From: Gnetum montanum
Taxonomy: Eukaryota; Streptophyta; Gnetopsida; Gnetales; Gnetaceae
Assembly: GCA_015680685.1 (NCBI GenBank)
Contig: MNCI01030046.1
Location: 201,940 to 265,939 of the forward strand
Direction: 5' to 3'
Length of the DNA stretch: 64,000 nucleotides
Positions 10,645 to 22,602 of this stretch are shown here, one piece after another. Numbering within the stretch: position 1 is the stretch's first letter; each line of letters opens with the position of its first letter. The notes below the pieces were generated by a model, which was not told where the DNA came from, made no database searches, and saw only the letters and a list, made by a program, of their open reading frames with translations. A program made the translations under genes and the position numbers.

Positions 10645-11771
10645 TGAGGATTGAGAACTTAGAAGGGGGGATTAGTAAGTTCCCCAAATCTAAATTGATC
10701 AACAATAAAACACATACCAATTTTTACGTGGTTCCCCAACTTGGGTACTTTCACACTCGAAGTGTAGATTCCTTGCACACTTTGGACTTTGTTTCTCTCA
10801 AAAGTGGCTTGAAGGGCATCATACCCTATAAAAGCATTGAGCTTCGCATTAGACTGTTTCGTCACTATGGAACCACTCAACCCCACAAGGTCCCAACAAG
10901 CTCAAAAAGTGGTTTAAAGTATCCCACAGCCTTTACAAATTGAGCTCTACTTTAGAGTATTTTGACGCTTCACAAACACTCAATCCCATAGGATCCCTAT
11001 AAGCTCAATGAGGATGCCTTCTTGTTGGAAGCCCATCAACCCCCTAGGGCAACAAAGAAAGAGAAACAAAACAAGGAAAGGATGTAACTAAATTATATAT
11101 CCTTGTACTTTAAGGTGCAATACAACAATAATCAACACAATAGTACAAATGATGTCACAATGAAGTGCATAAGTACAAAAGATTAGACAATGATTACTTT
11201 ATGTAGAAAATTCACACTCACATTCATTCATTTTCTCAATTCCCAAGAATTGATGTCTTCTTATAGCATCAAAGTTTCTAAAAATGCCTCGAAATGCATG
11301 CAATGGCTATCTAATGGCTAGTGTAGGCATCTCCTTTGATGTTGGAATGTCTCTCTAAAATTGCCTTCAATTCTGGGGAGACATCTCTTCTGCAAAGGAG
11401 ACATCTCCTATTTTTGGAAGACGTCTTCTCTTGAAGCACTTCATTTCAACCAAGATGTCTTCTATTTCTTGGAGAGGTCTTCTCAACTTTTGAACTTTGA
11501 TTCCTTAGGATTTTCTTGTTGATACAACCTCTTCTTAATTTATTGAGCAAATCCTTCAAGCTTGTAGTCTTAATTCTTATTCATGCTCCAAGATGTTGAA
11601 AACATGTTATTGTCCATGCTTGTTTATGCACTCATCTTCCCATGCATTCTCTACTTTGTTTTCACATCTATTCATTTCTCGATTTCTTATTCATGCCTTG
11701 CAAAAGCATCACATTTCCTAAATATTCTTTGTTCTCCAGTTTCCTTAAGGTTTTGACATATCAAAATGTCA
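10645..11771 (-). repeat. 3' LTR of the nested Copia element
   Basis: This 1127-bp LTR, on the minus strand, starts TGACATTTTGATATGTCAAA and ends AAGTTCTCAATCCTCA. It aligns along its whole length with 14582-15727. It is preceded (minus strand) by the polypurine tract AAAAAATGGGGAGATTAT at 11789-11772, the usual plant Copia arrangement. The two LTRs differ at many positions, so the insertion is not recent. Confidence 0.8.
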
Positions 11772-13763
11772 ATAATCTCCCCATTTTTTGTGATGTCCAA
11801 CACTTAAGAAAATGGATGAGTATTTCCCAAAGAATTATAGCATAGAGATGGCAATAAAAGTGGATATAGTAAAGTATTATTATTCATTAACAATATGTAA
11901 AGTTATCACAATATATATAAGATGTTCTATTCTCTCTTCCTTTTTGGACAACACCCAAAAAGAGACGGGAAACTAATTAAGACCAATAATAATGTTCCAT
12001 TGTAGTTTCCTAGCATCAATTGACATTCCCATAGAAATTCAAACATTTAGCTAGGAAAACCTTATGAATATCAATTAAAGAGTACACATCCCTAAGTGTT
12101 GAATTCATAGGCGGGTGATGAAAAACTAAATTTCATTAAGAGCTTCTTTTTATCTTTTTATAAAAAAGGTTAAAATTAATGAGACACAACTAATCTAAAT
12201 ACAACCAACCCTTTGAATTTATGTCCAATAGTATGGAAGTTCAAATTTTGATTCGTGAAGAGCAAGTAACCTATCTCTAAACCAATAAGCCATTAGTAGC
12301 AAATAACTAATATCTCATGATTCTATAGTCATCTAATATTCTCCTTTTGAAACATCAACAAAAGAATAAGGCATAGAAATTCTATGACAAGGAGAGTATA
12401 TACATCCAACAATAAGAGCACAGTAATACAACTTCTCATGCTAAAGCTCTCAAGAACAACTAAACATATCCTTAACCAGATGTCTATCAAGTAATTGTAT
12501 ACATCCATGCTAATTTTATACCAGCAATTGTATACTAGCACCACGAAATATATCACAAGGTGAAATGTTCAAAAGATGTTTTGATCAAAGCATACTTTTA
12601 CCTTGGATACTTTAGCATACTCTAAAAAGAATAGTTGTTTTTCTTGCTCATTTTTAGCTATGGGTGTTGGAGTGAAAAGTCTTGCTGCTTAAGTGTCTTT
12701 TGGTCAAAGTCTCAAAAGACTCCTCCTACACTAATGGCCTATAAGATGATAATTATTGATGAGGTATAGGTTCCCATGCATACATGCTTGCCTTTCCCTT
12801 AAGCCTTTGAGGATCTTCATGCTGCATTGAAATTTTAAGATCAAATGTGGAGACTGGGATCTCCCATTAGTGAATCCTTTTAACAACAAAGATGTAAATA
12901 TTTTTAATTTTTATTGCAGGTAATTTCTTTAAAGATAGTTAACAAAGAATCCTTGAAATAATTTCTTTCTCAGAAGATATAGGAATTACATTAAAGATAT
13001 CAAAGTAAATGCTTCAATTTTCAAAATAAATTGTACAAAAAAGCCAAATCACAAGACTTATATGTTTAATTAGTAATAAAAAGGTTTTTGATTCATGAAT
13101 TACATCCAAGGATTTTAGGCCACTAGAAACTACTACATTCTAGTTATGAATCCAAAAGATGGTTTATCAATAAAAACTTTAAAAGTAGCACAATATTCCA
13201 TTCAACCATAGAAATAAACTAATCTAATCTCATTAAGTCAAGGTATAATGATTATAACTATACCTACCATTACTTACCTTGATTATGGATGGAGATCAAG
13301 ATGTCTACGAAGATTAGAATTGAGGTTCTTATTTCAAAGTTCCTCCTTTAAAACCAATTTTGTTTACTTCTAATGTTTTGCTTTCTTTCACAAAATTGTT
13401 GAGAGTTTTTTCACTTTCTTTTACTTGATTTTCCACATCTTTTTGTTTTATATACCCTTTTTTCCTTGCAATATTTCCTTTCTAGGTGTATTTGGATAAG
13501 ACCAAGGAGTCTTATGATACAACCAAATGTTCATACAATAAGACTTTTTCATTGCTTGTGTCCAAATCTATTACAATAAAAACACCTAAACCTTTTGTTG
13601 AAGTTATCAAATATTGGAGTTATCTTTTGGTTACCTATAGTGATAGTGGTTACCTCAATCTTTCAAGTGCTCTCTTGTTTAGATGAGGTTGTTGTAGATG
13701 CTTGTTCCTATTGACAACATCCTAGAACACTTTTATCATTTGGACTTCTTCCTTGTCCAAGAA

Positions 13764-14310
13764 CTATGTGAAGAGATTCTTTCCTTTGACCAGTCTCTCA
13801 TTTAAAAGTTTAGCATTTGCAAGTTCTTCCTTAATCTGCTCATAAGAAAAAGTTAGTTTTCTATTCTCAACCCTTAGGTCTAAGTTTTCTTTTATGAGGT
13901 CTAAGATTTTCATATTTAATAAAGAGAGATCTTGATTCTTATTCTTCAATTCCTTATTTAACTTTATACAAAGATTTTTAAGAGAACACAAGAGATCATA
14001 CCTTTCCTTAGTTTTAACTTGATCATCATCATTAAAAAGGCTAGCATCATCATTTGTGAGAGCCATGCAGATGAGATGTAAGTTCTTTGAAGTGTTATCT
14101 ACCTCTTCCTCACTTTGTTCACCGTTGTCCTAGCTGGTATAGATAAAATTTTTCTTCTTATCTTCTTTAGTTGTTTCCTCTTCATCATCCCAAGTTGTAT
14201 ATATGTTACTTCTTCTCCTCCTTTCTTCACTATACTCTTTCTCTTGAAACTTATAAGCATTGAGGCATTTGGAGGTCATATGGCCTCTTCCACCACATAT
14301 CTAGCATTCC
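13764..14310 (-). pseudogene. Copia gag C-terminus: zinc knuckle plus coiled coil
   Basis: On the minus strand, 14310-14265 encodes a CX2CX4HX4C knuckle (C-stop-I-C-GGRG-H-MTSK-C). Its only lesion is a TAG inside the first loop. About 200 bp on, 14066-13764 is an open frame starting MALTNDDASLFNDDDQVKTK. It continues as a Leu/Lys/Glu-rich heptad segment (LCIKLNKELKNKNQDLSLLN). This is the acidic and coiled-coil stretch that normally follows the knuckle in SIRE/Maximus-type Copia polyproteins. It would act in virus-like particle assembly and RNA binding. Confidence 0.65.
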
Positions 14311-14567
14311 ATAGAAAAAGTATCAAAATTTAAACATTTGGATTGCTTACCTTTACTCTTATCTTTGCTACCCAAAATGTTGTTGATGAGTTGAGTCCAT
14401 TCATCCAACTTGAATACCAAAAGTATAAACCTCACATACTTAAAGAGTTTTTGCATTCAAGTCTTCAAACATGTAAAGGTGACCCCATTAAACATTGGTA
14501 ATTTGATGTATGATCCTTCTTCCATCATTCACTCCTAAGTTATTATGCTCAAAATTGAGAGTATTGT

Positions 14568-14581
14568 GCTCCAATACCACT
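14568..14581 (-). other. Primer-binding site of the nested Copia element
   Basis: The minus strand reads AGTGGTATTGGAGC directly after the 5' LTR. It matches the initiator-Met-tRNA site TGGTATCAGAGC with two changes. Confidence 0.75.
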
Positions 14582-15727
14582 TGAAAATTAAGAACTTATA
14601 AGGGGAGATGAATAAGTTCCCCAAATCTAAATTGATTAGCAATAAAACACACACAAATTTTTACATGGTTCCCCCACTTGGTTATTTCCACACTTAGAGG
14701 GTAGATTCCTTGCACACCTCCAGACTTTGTTTCCCGCAAAATTGATTTGAAGGGCATCACACCTTGTATAAGCACTGAGCTCTGCACTGGAGTGTTTTGT
14801 CAATATAGAATCAGGCAACCATACAAGGTCCCAACAAGTTCAGCATGTGGTTTAAAGGATCCCACAACCTTTACAAATTGAGTTTCACTTCAGAGTGTTT
14901 TGACACTACACAAACACTGAATCCTATAGGATCCTAACAAGATCAATGATGATGCCTTCTTGCAAGAAGCATATCAACCCCACAAGACAACAAAGAAAGG
15001 GAAATAAAATAAGGAAAGAATGCAATTAAATTATAGGTCCTTGTACTTTGAGGTATAGTACAACAACAATCAAAAAAATAGTAAAAATGATTTCATAATG
15101 AAGTGCACGAGTACAAAATATTAGACAATGATTGCTTGATGTAGACAATTCACATTTACATTCATGCACTTGCTTAATTCACAAGAATTGATGTCTTCTT
15201 ATAGCATTAGAGTTTTTGAAAATGCCTCAAAATGCATGCAACAACTATCTAACAACTAGTGTAGATGTCTCCTTCGATGTTGGGTCATCTCTTTGAAATT
15301 GCCTTCAATTCTGGGGAGACGTCTCTTCTAAAAGTGAGACATCTCTTCTACAAAAGATATCTCCTATTTTTGAAAGAGGTATTCTTAAAAGAACTTCATT
15401 TTGGCCAAGATGTCTTCTACTTCTTGGAGACATCTTCTCAACTTTTAATCTTTGATTCCTTAGGATTTTTCATGTTGATATAACATCTTCTTAATTTATA
15501 GAGCAACTTCTTCAAGCTTGTAGTCTTCATTTTTGTTCATGCTCCAAGATGTTAAAAACATATTCTTTTTCATGCTTTTTTATGCTCTCATCTTCCCATG
15601 TAGTCTCTGCTTTATTTTTACATATCTTCATTTCTTGATTTCTTATTCATGCCTTGCCAAAATATCACATTCCACAAACATTCTTTGCTCTCCATTTTCC
15701 TTAAGGTTTTGACATACCAAAATGTCA
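14582..15727 (-). repeat. 5' LTR of the nested Copia element
   Basis: 1146 bp, collinear with 10645-11771. Its plus-strand left end is TGAAAATTAAGAACTTATAA and its right end is CCAAAATGTCA. The primer-binding site abuts it at 14581. Confidence 0.8.
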
Positions 15728-17602
15728 ATAGAGAGGTCTCCAGCATGTATAGGATATGAGACAATCCAAGTAAGCTTGTTGTATCAACAAGACTTGCAAG
15801 TGGTCAAATTTCATTACAAGTAAGAGAAGATGAGGACTGGGTGTAATAGATATCTGGGAACATTACATCTTTTCAAGTGATGTTAGAAATAGGAGAAGAA
15901 GCCACAGTAGTGACAATCCAATACTAGGATGCAATAGGATCAATAGAAGTTATTACAGATCATATTAAGGAATCCTTTAATGTTTCCATTATGTCATGGA
16001 CTGATCTTAATGGAATAAAAGATGTAGAAACCATAGCTAGAATGTCCAAGACCCCCAAAAGAGCATGAAGACATCTTGGACATACTAATGTAGACTAGAC
16101 AACTAATGCAAAATCTCTTTGATCTTTTGAGTGATATCACTATAATGTAGTCAGAATTAATTTCAATCAAGGGAAAACTAGCCATGTGTCAAACTATAAT
16201 ACAACATGCTAAAAACAAGGTGTATATACAAGTAGAATTGGTTGCATTAAGAGTTGAAAGTTAGGACCCTACCTAGTATATTGCACATGACTAGCTAGAA
16301 TAATTCAACAATGTAAAAATGGGCTAATTGATGGCCAAATATGCCCAAATAGAGATGGAAAAAAAAAGACAATAAGGAACACTTCGGTAGCACAAACCCA
16401 AACTTATGCCCATGCCAAAGCCTTAACTACCCTAGAAGAAGAAATCAAGAAAGTTTTTGTAGAAAATGTAACGTTGAGTAACATTGAGAAACAAAAGAAA
16501 TGTGCTAGAGAAAAGCATTCTTCAACTCAGAGAGTAGTTCACTTGAGTCAACCTTAACATAAGGAAATTAGCAAGAGAAAATAGAACCTTATCCATAAAA
16601 GAAGTCTACATAGTACATTAAAAGTTCACTATAGAAATCATTGCATAGCAAAATGAGACCAAAAAGCATGAATGACTAAAGAAGCACTTCAGACATCAGG
16701 TGGCCATGTACAAGTAGATCGATGAGAATGAGATCCATATGGATAAAGCTAAGATCAATTTCATCATAACACAAACACATAATTGGTAGCTTATCTAAGA
16801 TAGCCTTGCCCACATGCACCAAGCTAAGATTAAAAACAAAGACCTATAGATAGAGAACTTGATAGAGTACATTAGGTTAGCAAATATTTGTTATGCTAAC
16901 CTAGTCATGTTAATAGCACATAGGCCTAGAATAGAACTGAAGTAGCAAGTGGTCACAATTTAAGCATTGTAGGAAAAATAGTTTGCATGTAGAAAAGATG
17001 CACAATAAAAACTACACATAGTAAACTTTAAACTACATGTGGTCAAAGCTAGCTACCAAGATCAAAAGGATGCAGTAACAAACCTAGTTAGAAGAATTAA
17101 GAAAAATAGATAGAGCTTTTAAAGAGAAAAGAAGATAGTCTATAGCTTGATATATAAAAGCCAACAAGATGTTCCCATGGTTGTCATGTCCCTAGGAAGC
17201 ATTAGCTTGAACAAACATTCTTAAATTCATTTGAATGGTACGTGATCCAAGATTTGAAGAAGAAAAGCTTTAGGTACTTTTAAATAGATATTAATTTTAG
17301 GAGTCTAATGATAAAGGAAAGAAGCCAATGGAGGAGCCACCACTGCCTAGAACTTGAAAGACTACATTAAGCTTGTTTATTTTGTTTTATCTTATTTTAA
17401 TTTTTTATCATATATGTAAACCCTACGATGCATGGTAATTTTGTAAACACCACTCAAACCACAATGTGGCATTCATAGTACAGTTAGTAATGTATATAAG
17501 TTACAATGTCAAAATCTATATATAATCACACAAATTTTGTAAAGAACTCTACCCTCCTTTTTTTTTAACTCAAGGATGAGTTTTCAGTGAGTCATGGGGG
17601 TA
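15728..17602 (+). mobile_element. Athila-like 3' internal region, second part
   Basis: Continuation of the segment broken by the Copia insertion. It is A-rich and full of stops, with fragments of a hydrophilic, probably coiled-coil protein and no recognisable catalytic domain. It ends in CAAGGATGAGTTTTCAGTGA and the purine tract ATGGGGGTA (17594-17602) right before the LTR. A reverse-complement copy of nearly all of it lies at 18453-20330. The sense-strand ORF is too decayed to name. Confidence 0.6.
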
Positions 17603-18452
17603 TGATAAAACCAATATCTATGCAAACTATGATATTATAGTTACAATATTGTAGCTTTGCATCCATCATCGTAGATGTAATATAGTGGTACATGATCATG
17701 CCTATAAATACCAATCCAACATTATGTCGAAACAACTTTTGGCTAAGACTTAGTGAAATTCTTACAATTTGTTTTCAGGACTTAGAGTTAGAGTTAGAGT
17801 AAGTGCTCATAGTATGGTGAACAATCATTACTTGAGTGGATTTTTTCTAGACGTAATTCATGAACAAAAATAAAGATCAAGATTTTTTTCATCATTACAT
17901 CATCTCATGTAGCTTAATTTTGCTTTTCATCATGTTTAGTTTCATTAAGTCATTTACATTTTCTAAGTCCTTAACTTTTCTAATGTCTTTAGTAAGGAAA
18001 AATAATTATGAATTGTTTTAAATGAAAAGTGTAATTGTTTGGTAATCCAATAGTGACTTTGCTTGATTTGCTTAGTAGTGAAATCATCTTGTAATCCTAG
18101 TAATAGTTACATTAGCCCATGATGTGTATAAGAAACTAGGAATATATACTTATCGTCAATAGAATAGTATAGTTGTACATTTTCATTGCACTTAGACTTA
18201 GCATTTATAATCATTTTTGCCATGTTGGCACTTAGCATAATTTGAGTTGAACAACATCAATATATCATATACCTCACTAAGAGTTAAACCATATAATTTG
18301 CACCTCGCTAACTCTAAGTGAAAAGACAAGGATCATGAATTAAACATCAACTACTAGTATAATTACATTATCCATCCACGTATTATGATCTAGTCATGCT
18401 TGAATACTTGTGACTTGTAGGGTTAAGTGTTGGAATAACCAACCACTTATCA
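17603..18452 (+). mobile_element. Athila-like 3' LTR (copy 2)
   Basis: 850 bp, from TGATAAAACC to CCACTTATCA, with a TATA box CCTATAAATACC at about 17701. The terminal sequence GGTTAAGTGTTGG..CCACTTATCA matches GGTTGAGTGTAGG..CCACTCATCA of copy 1. It is directly followed by a minus-strand internal segment of the same family, so it is flanked on both sides by family sequence in opposite orientation. Confidence 0.75.
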
Positions 18453-21060
18453 CTTATCCTTGAGTTGAAACAAAAGGAGGATAGAGTTCTTTATGAATTT
18501 GTGGGGTTATATATGAACTTTAACACTATGACTTATATACATGATTGACACTACTACAAATGTTGCATTGTGGTTCAAGTGGTATTTACAAAATTATCAT
18601 CTAGCATGTGATTGACACACACATGATAAAAACAATTCAAAACAAAACAAAACAAAACATCCAAGCTTGATATAGTCCTTATGTCCTAGGAGGTGATGGC
18701 TCCTCCATCAACATCTTTCCTTTATCATCAAACTTTTAAAATTAATACCTGTTAAGTAATGCCCAAAGCTTCTCTTCTTCTAATCTTTTATCATGTACTA
18801 TCTAGGAAAATTAGCAATGTTTGCTGGAGTTAGTACTTTTCAACAAGACAACAATTTTGGGAACATTTTATTAACTTTCATGCTTTTCTTCAAAAGCTCT
18901 AGTTATTTTTCTCAGTTCCTGGTAATTGATCATTCTTCTAGCCAAGTTTGCTACTACATCCTTCTGATCCTGGTAGCTAGCTTTAACCACTTGTAGCTTA
19001 GAGTTTTCTATGTGGAGCTTTTATTATGCATCCTTTCTATTAGAAAGCTCCTTCTTGTACATTGCATAAACTATGATCACTTACTACTCCAATTTCATTT
19101 TGGGCTTGCCTATTTTCAATATGGCTAAGTTAGTGTATTGGAGATTCGCTATTTCCATGTACTCTATCAGATATTTAATCTTCAAGTCTTTATTCTTAAT
19201 TTTAGCATGGTGTACATGGGCAAGACTATCCAAGATGGGCTCCCAATCAAGTGTTTATGCTATGATGGAATTGATTTTGACTTTAGTCATCTAGATCTCC
19301 TTCTCATTAATCTTCTTTTACATGCCCACTTGATCTCTAACATGTTCTTTTGAGCAATTCATGCTTCTTGGTCTTATTTTTCCATGCGCTAATTTGGATG
19401 GCTAATTGCTCACATATTGCGCAAACTTCTTCCATGAACAAGATTTTATTTTCTTTGGTTAATTTTCTAATGTTAAGGTTGACTCAAGAAAACTACTCTC
19501 TCACCTAATGAATGCTTGTTTCCAAACACATTCTTTTATTTCTTAATATCTATCAACCTTACATTTTGTACAAAAATTCTCTTGTTTTCTTCTTCAAGTG
19601 CAATTAGAGCCTTAGCATGGGCATATGTTTGAGTGTCTATCACTAAATCATTCTATATTATCTTCTTTTTCTCCATCTTCATTTGGGCATACTTAGCCAT
19701 CAATTTGCCAATCTATTCATTCCTAAATTGATCTATCTAGTTAGGCATCACATATTATGCATGGTCTTAACTTTCTACTCTTAGTGCAATTAATTCCTCC
19801 TATAACCTCCACACTTCATTTTTGGCATATTGCACTCTAGTTTTAGCCATGACCAGCTTTCCCTTGGTTGAAATCACTTATGATTGCATCATACTAATAT
19901 TAATAGGGATATTGAAAATATTTTTCATAACTTATCCTATTTGTAGTAGTTTTTCCATTATATCCTCATGCTCTATTGGCATCATGGACATCCTAACTAT
20001 TGTTTTCACATCTCTTACTCTAGTAATATCAACCAATCGCATAACACAAATATTAAAGGATTCATTTATATCATTGATCATAACTTTAGCTACTCCTATT
20101 GCATCCTTTTGTTGCATTACTAACATAATGACTTCTTCTCCTATTTCTAATATAGCTTGTAAAGATGTAGCATTTTTAGAGATTTGTTATGTCTAGTCCT
20201 CATCTTCTCTTGCCTGCAATAAGACTTGACCACTCGTAGGTCTTCTTGATATGACAAGCTTATTGGAATTATCCTGCACTCTATATATGCTTGAAACCTC
20301 TTAGCTTCCCCAATTTATTGTTTCAAAAATCTACTACAAATGACCCATTGGGGATCTATAATCGTGCTATGCTAAAAAAACACTTTGTCCTAGTCTATTA
20401 GCTACTAGTGTTGATTCATTGGGTCTTACTTGTTCCATTCCCGTAACTAGGATATTTTTTACCATTATAGATAATGTTGTTGCTTCAATGCTTGCTAGCT
20501 TTTCCACTTGATCTTTATTTGGTCGTTTAGAGATTTTGGCATAGAAGGCATTTAAAGCTTTACAAAGTACATCATTGGTGTAGCCCAATATTCTTACTTG
20601 TTGGCATAATCTTCTAATGAGACAAGGGAATGATAGAGTAAGTTTCCTTGCCGTTGTTTCCTAAAATCTCCTTTAGATTTCCAAAAATAGTACATGAGCT
20701 ATATTAGCTTGTAATTTCCTCATCAACATGGTGCTTCCTCTAGTAGCATAGGAGGAAATTTTGTTTAGTCTCTTTGTTGGAAATAGGTGATATGTTCCAA
20801 TATTAAATTAAATTTTCTATGACATGGACAATCCATAATACTATTTCTCACTTGCTCAATAGGCCCTTTATAGCCATAATTATCTTGCCTCTTTGTCAGA
20901 CCTGGTAACTATTTGGGTAATGTTAGCTTCAACATTTAAAATATTCAGTATGTTGGCTATTACTATATGGTGTAATTATCAATAAGGAAATGATAGAATT
21001 TATTGTCAACTTGATATTTTTTACATCTTTAATATTTCATTTTGGACAAAACTTCATTGT
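18453..21060 (-). mobile_element. Inverted Athila-like 3' internal segment
   Basis: Reverse-complement homologue of 15728-17590 and then of 9876-10640. It represents the uninterrupted version of the plus-strand element without the Copia insertion. On the minus strand, 20588-20367 encodes GYTNDVLCKALNAFYAKISK, matching GYNNDVLKKA.NASYAKISK of the plus copy. The end near the LTR stops at CAACTCAAGGATAAG, about 20 bp short of the polypurine tract. Its own LTR is absent from this junction. The right boundary is approximate. Confidence 0.6.
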
Positions 21061-22602
21061 AAATGTGAAGATTGTAATCCATATGGGACAATCTCACATA
21101 TTTGATACTTTTAGGGTTGAAAAATACTTCATAAGTGGTCAAAGCCTCATTCCCCAAGTTAAAAAATGCCTTTTGGAATGTCAAAAAAGGCAATTCGATG
21201 AGTTTTATGTGGGGTATACATTTTTCTACGATGGAAACACTTGCAAGGAGTAGATCTCACCTACCCCTAGCATGGAGAGGTGGGGGGTTTCCTATCAACT
21301 TGGAAACTTTCCCTCCCCCTCCCCAAGTGTGGAAACTGCATGTCCCCAGCTTCAAAGCCACAAAAGCCAAATTTCAACACTCCATGCACTCCAACATTGA
21401 CCAACCACTTCAACAAAAATGGTAGAAGGGTCAGCGTAGAAGAAATATCTCTAGCATAAAAGGTGTGTCCTTGTTACTATTTATAGTAAATGGAATGGCA
21501 ATGGGGGAAAGGCACTTACTATATATGGTAACTTCCCAAATTTGGGCACCCATATCACCTATACAAAATAGAAATTTGCATCAAAATTATAGCCAATTTG
21601 AAGTGAAATTACAACCATTTCATAGCCCACTCATGGCAAGAAAAAAACCCCTATAAAAACCAACCTTAAACCCTTAACAGTCAACAATTTTTTTTATGGT
21701 CCCAAAATTTTAGCAGTAATGTAATCTTATTAGTTTAGCAATTGTTCCATAATTTTCTCATCGTTCCACACTTGGGCATTCTCAAGCACTCAAGAGCTCT
21801 TACAATCTCCCATCTTTGCATTCTCTTGAACCCTAGTGTAAAAGCATTATAACCTTGAGATTTTTAGATTTTTGGTATAAATGCTACATTTTTGGGGTTT
21901 CCAACCCCTAGTAGGGGGCAACCTGGCAACCAAATTTCTCATTTCTCTTACCCCTTAGTAGTAGAGGAGATTCGAAAGCATCAAGAGTGGCTTAATACCT
22001 GGATCATGGAGCAGATCACATTAGCTTCAATAGGCTTTGAACTCCTCCCCTAGTGAGCTCTCCATTGCTCTCTCATGGGAATTTTTTGTATATATTTATA
22101 AAACTAATTCTTTATTATTTTAATAAAGTTTTAAAGTTTCATTTTATGTGTAATCTGCATTTGCTTTTTCTTTCTTATAGATTTGTAATTTCAATATTAT
22201 ATTTTCTCAACTCCCCATTTTGCATTCTATAAGTCCCTGGGTGATTTTCTAGACCATTCAGGGCAACTTGAAGCCTATTTATTAGAGGCCTTTGGGATTC
22301 AAGGTTGTGGTTTTTGCACTGGATCAATTAGTTTTCCAAGGATCAATTTTTCTAGTTGTAAGAGTGTTCTAGCATTAGAAAGAGGACCTTCACCTGATTT
22401 CTATGACTAGATCTATTTTTCCCCATTGCCAATGTTTCCATTTGTACATTTTTCTAATTTTTTACAGATAAAACCCTCAAAAGATCAATACTATTTCTTC
22501 CTGAAACACCATAAAATTTCAAGACCCTCATGCTTCAGTAGGGTCTTGGAATTTAGGCAAGGACTTCCACAAGTGCAACGTCCTGATAGTTCAGCAGGAA
22601 AA
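21061..22602 (+). mobile_element. Probable Tat-like LTR end and leader
   Basis: No coding domain is visible. Near 22369-22390, CTAGCATTAGAAAGAGGACC resembles the sequence just after the 5' LTR of element A (GGAGCTAGAAGGAGGACC, 24395-24413). This suggests an LTR ending near 22365 and about 240 bp of leader from a related element. Around 21270-21330 the text (CCTAGCATGGAGAGG..GGG) recalls the units of the 185-bp repeat at 41.9-44.7 kb. The LTR start was not found. Confidence 0.35.

Larger units (their letters stand above)
10645..15727 (-). mobile_element. Nested Ty1/Copia element lacking pol (SIRE-like)
   Basis: Complete by its ends: 5' LTR 15727-14582, Met-tRNA primer site 14581-14568, internal region 14581-11772, polypurine tract, 3' LTR 11771-10645. 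The internal region is only 2.8 kb. It keeps the gag zinc knuckle and the following coiled-coil segment, but I find no protease, integrase, RT or RNase H. It is therefore non-autonomous. It interrupts the Athila-like segment, which resumes at 15728. The 5-bp flanks (AAGAA before, ATAGA after) resemble each other but are not identical, so the target duplication is unproven. The interval 11772-13760 holds no readable domain. Confidence 0.75.

Noticed and set aside
20900-22602. Small plus-strand ORFs at 20990-21656 and 22426-22614
   Set aside because: No recognisable motif. They lie in inverted Athila-like sequence and in a probable LTR/leader.
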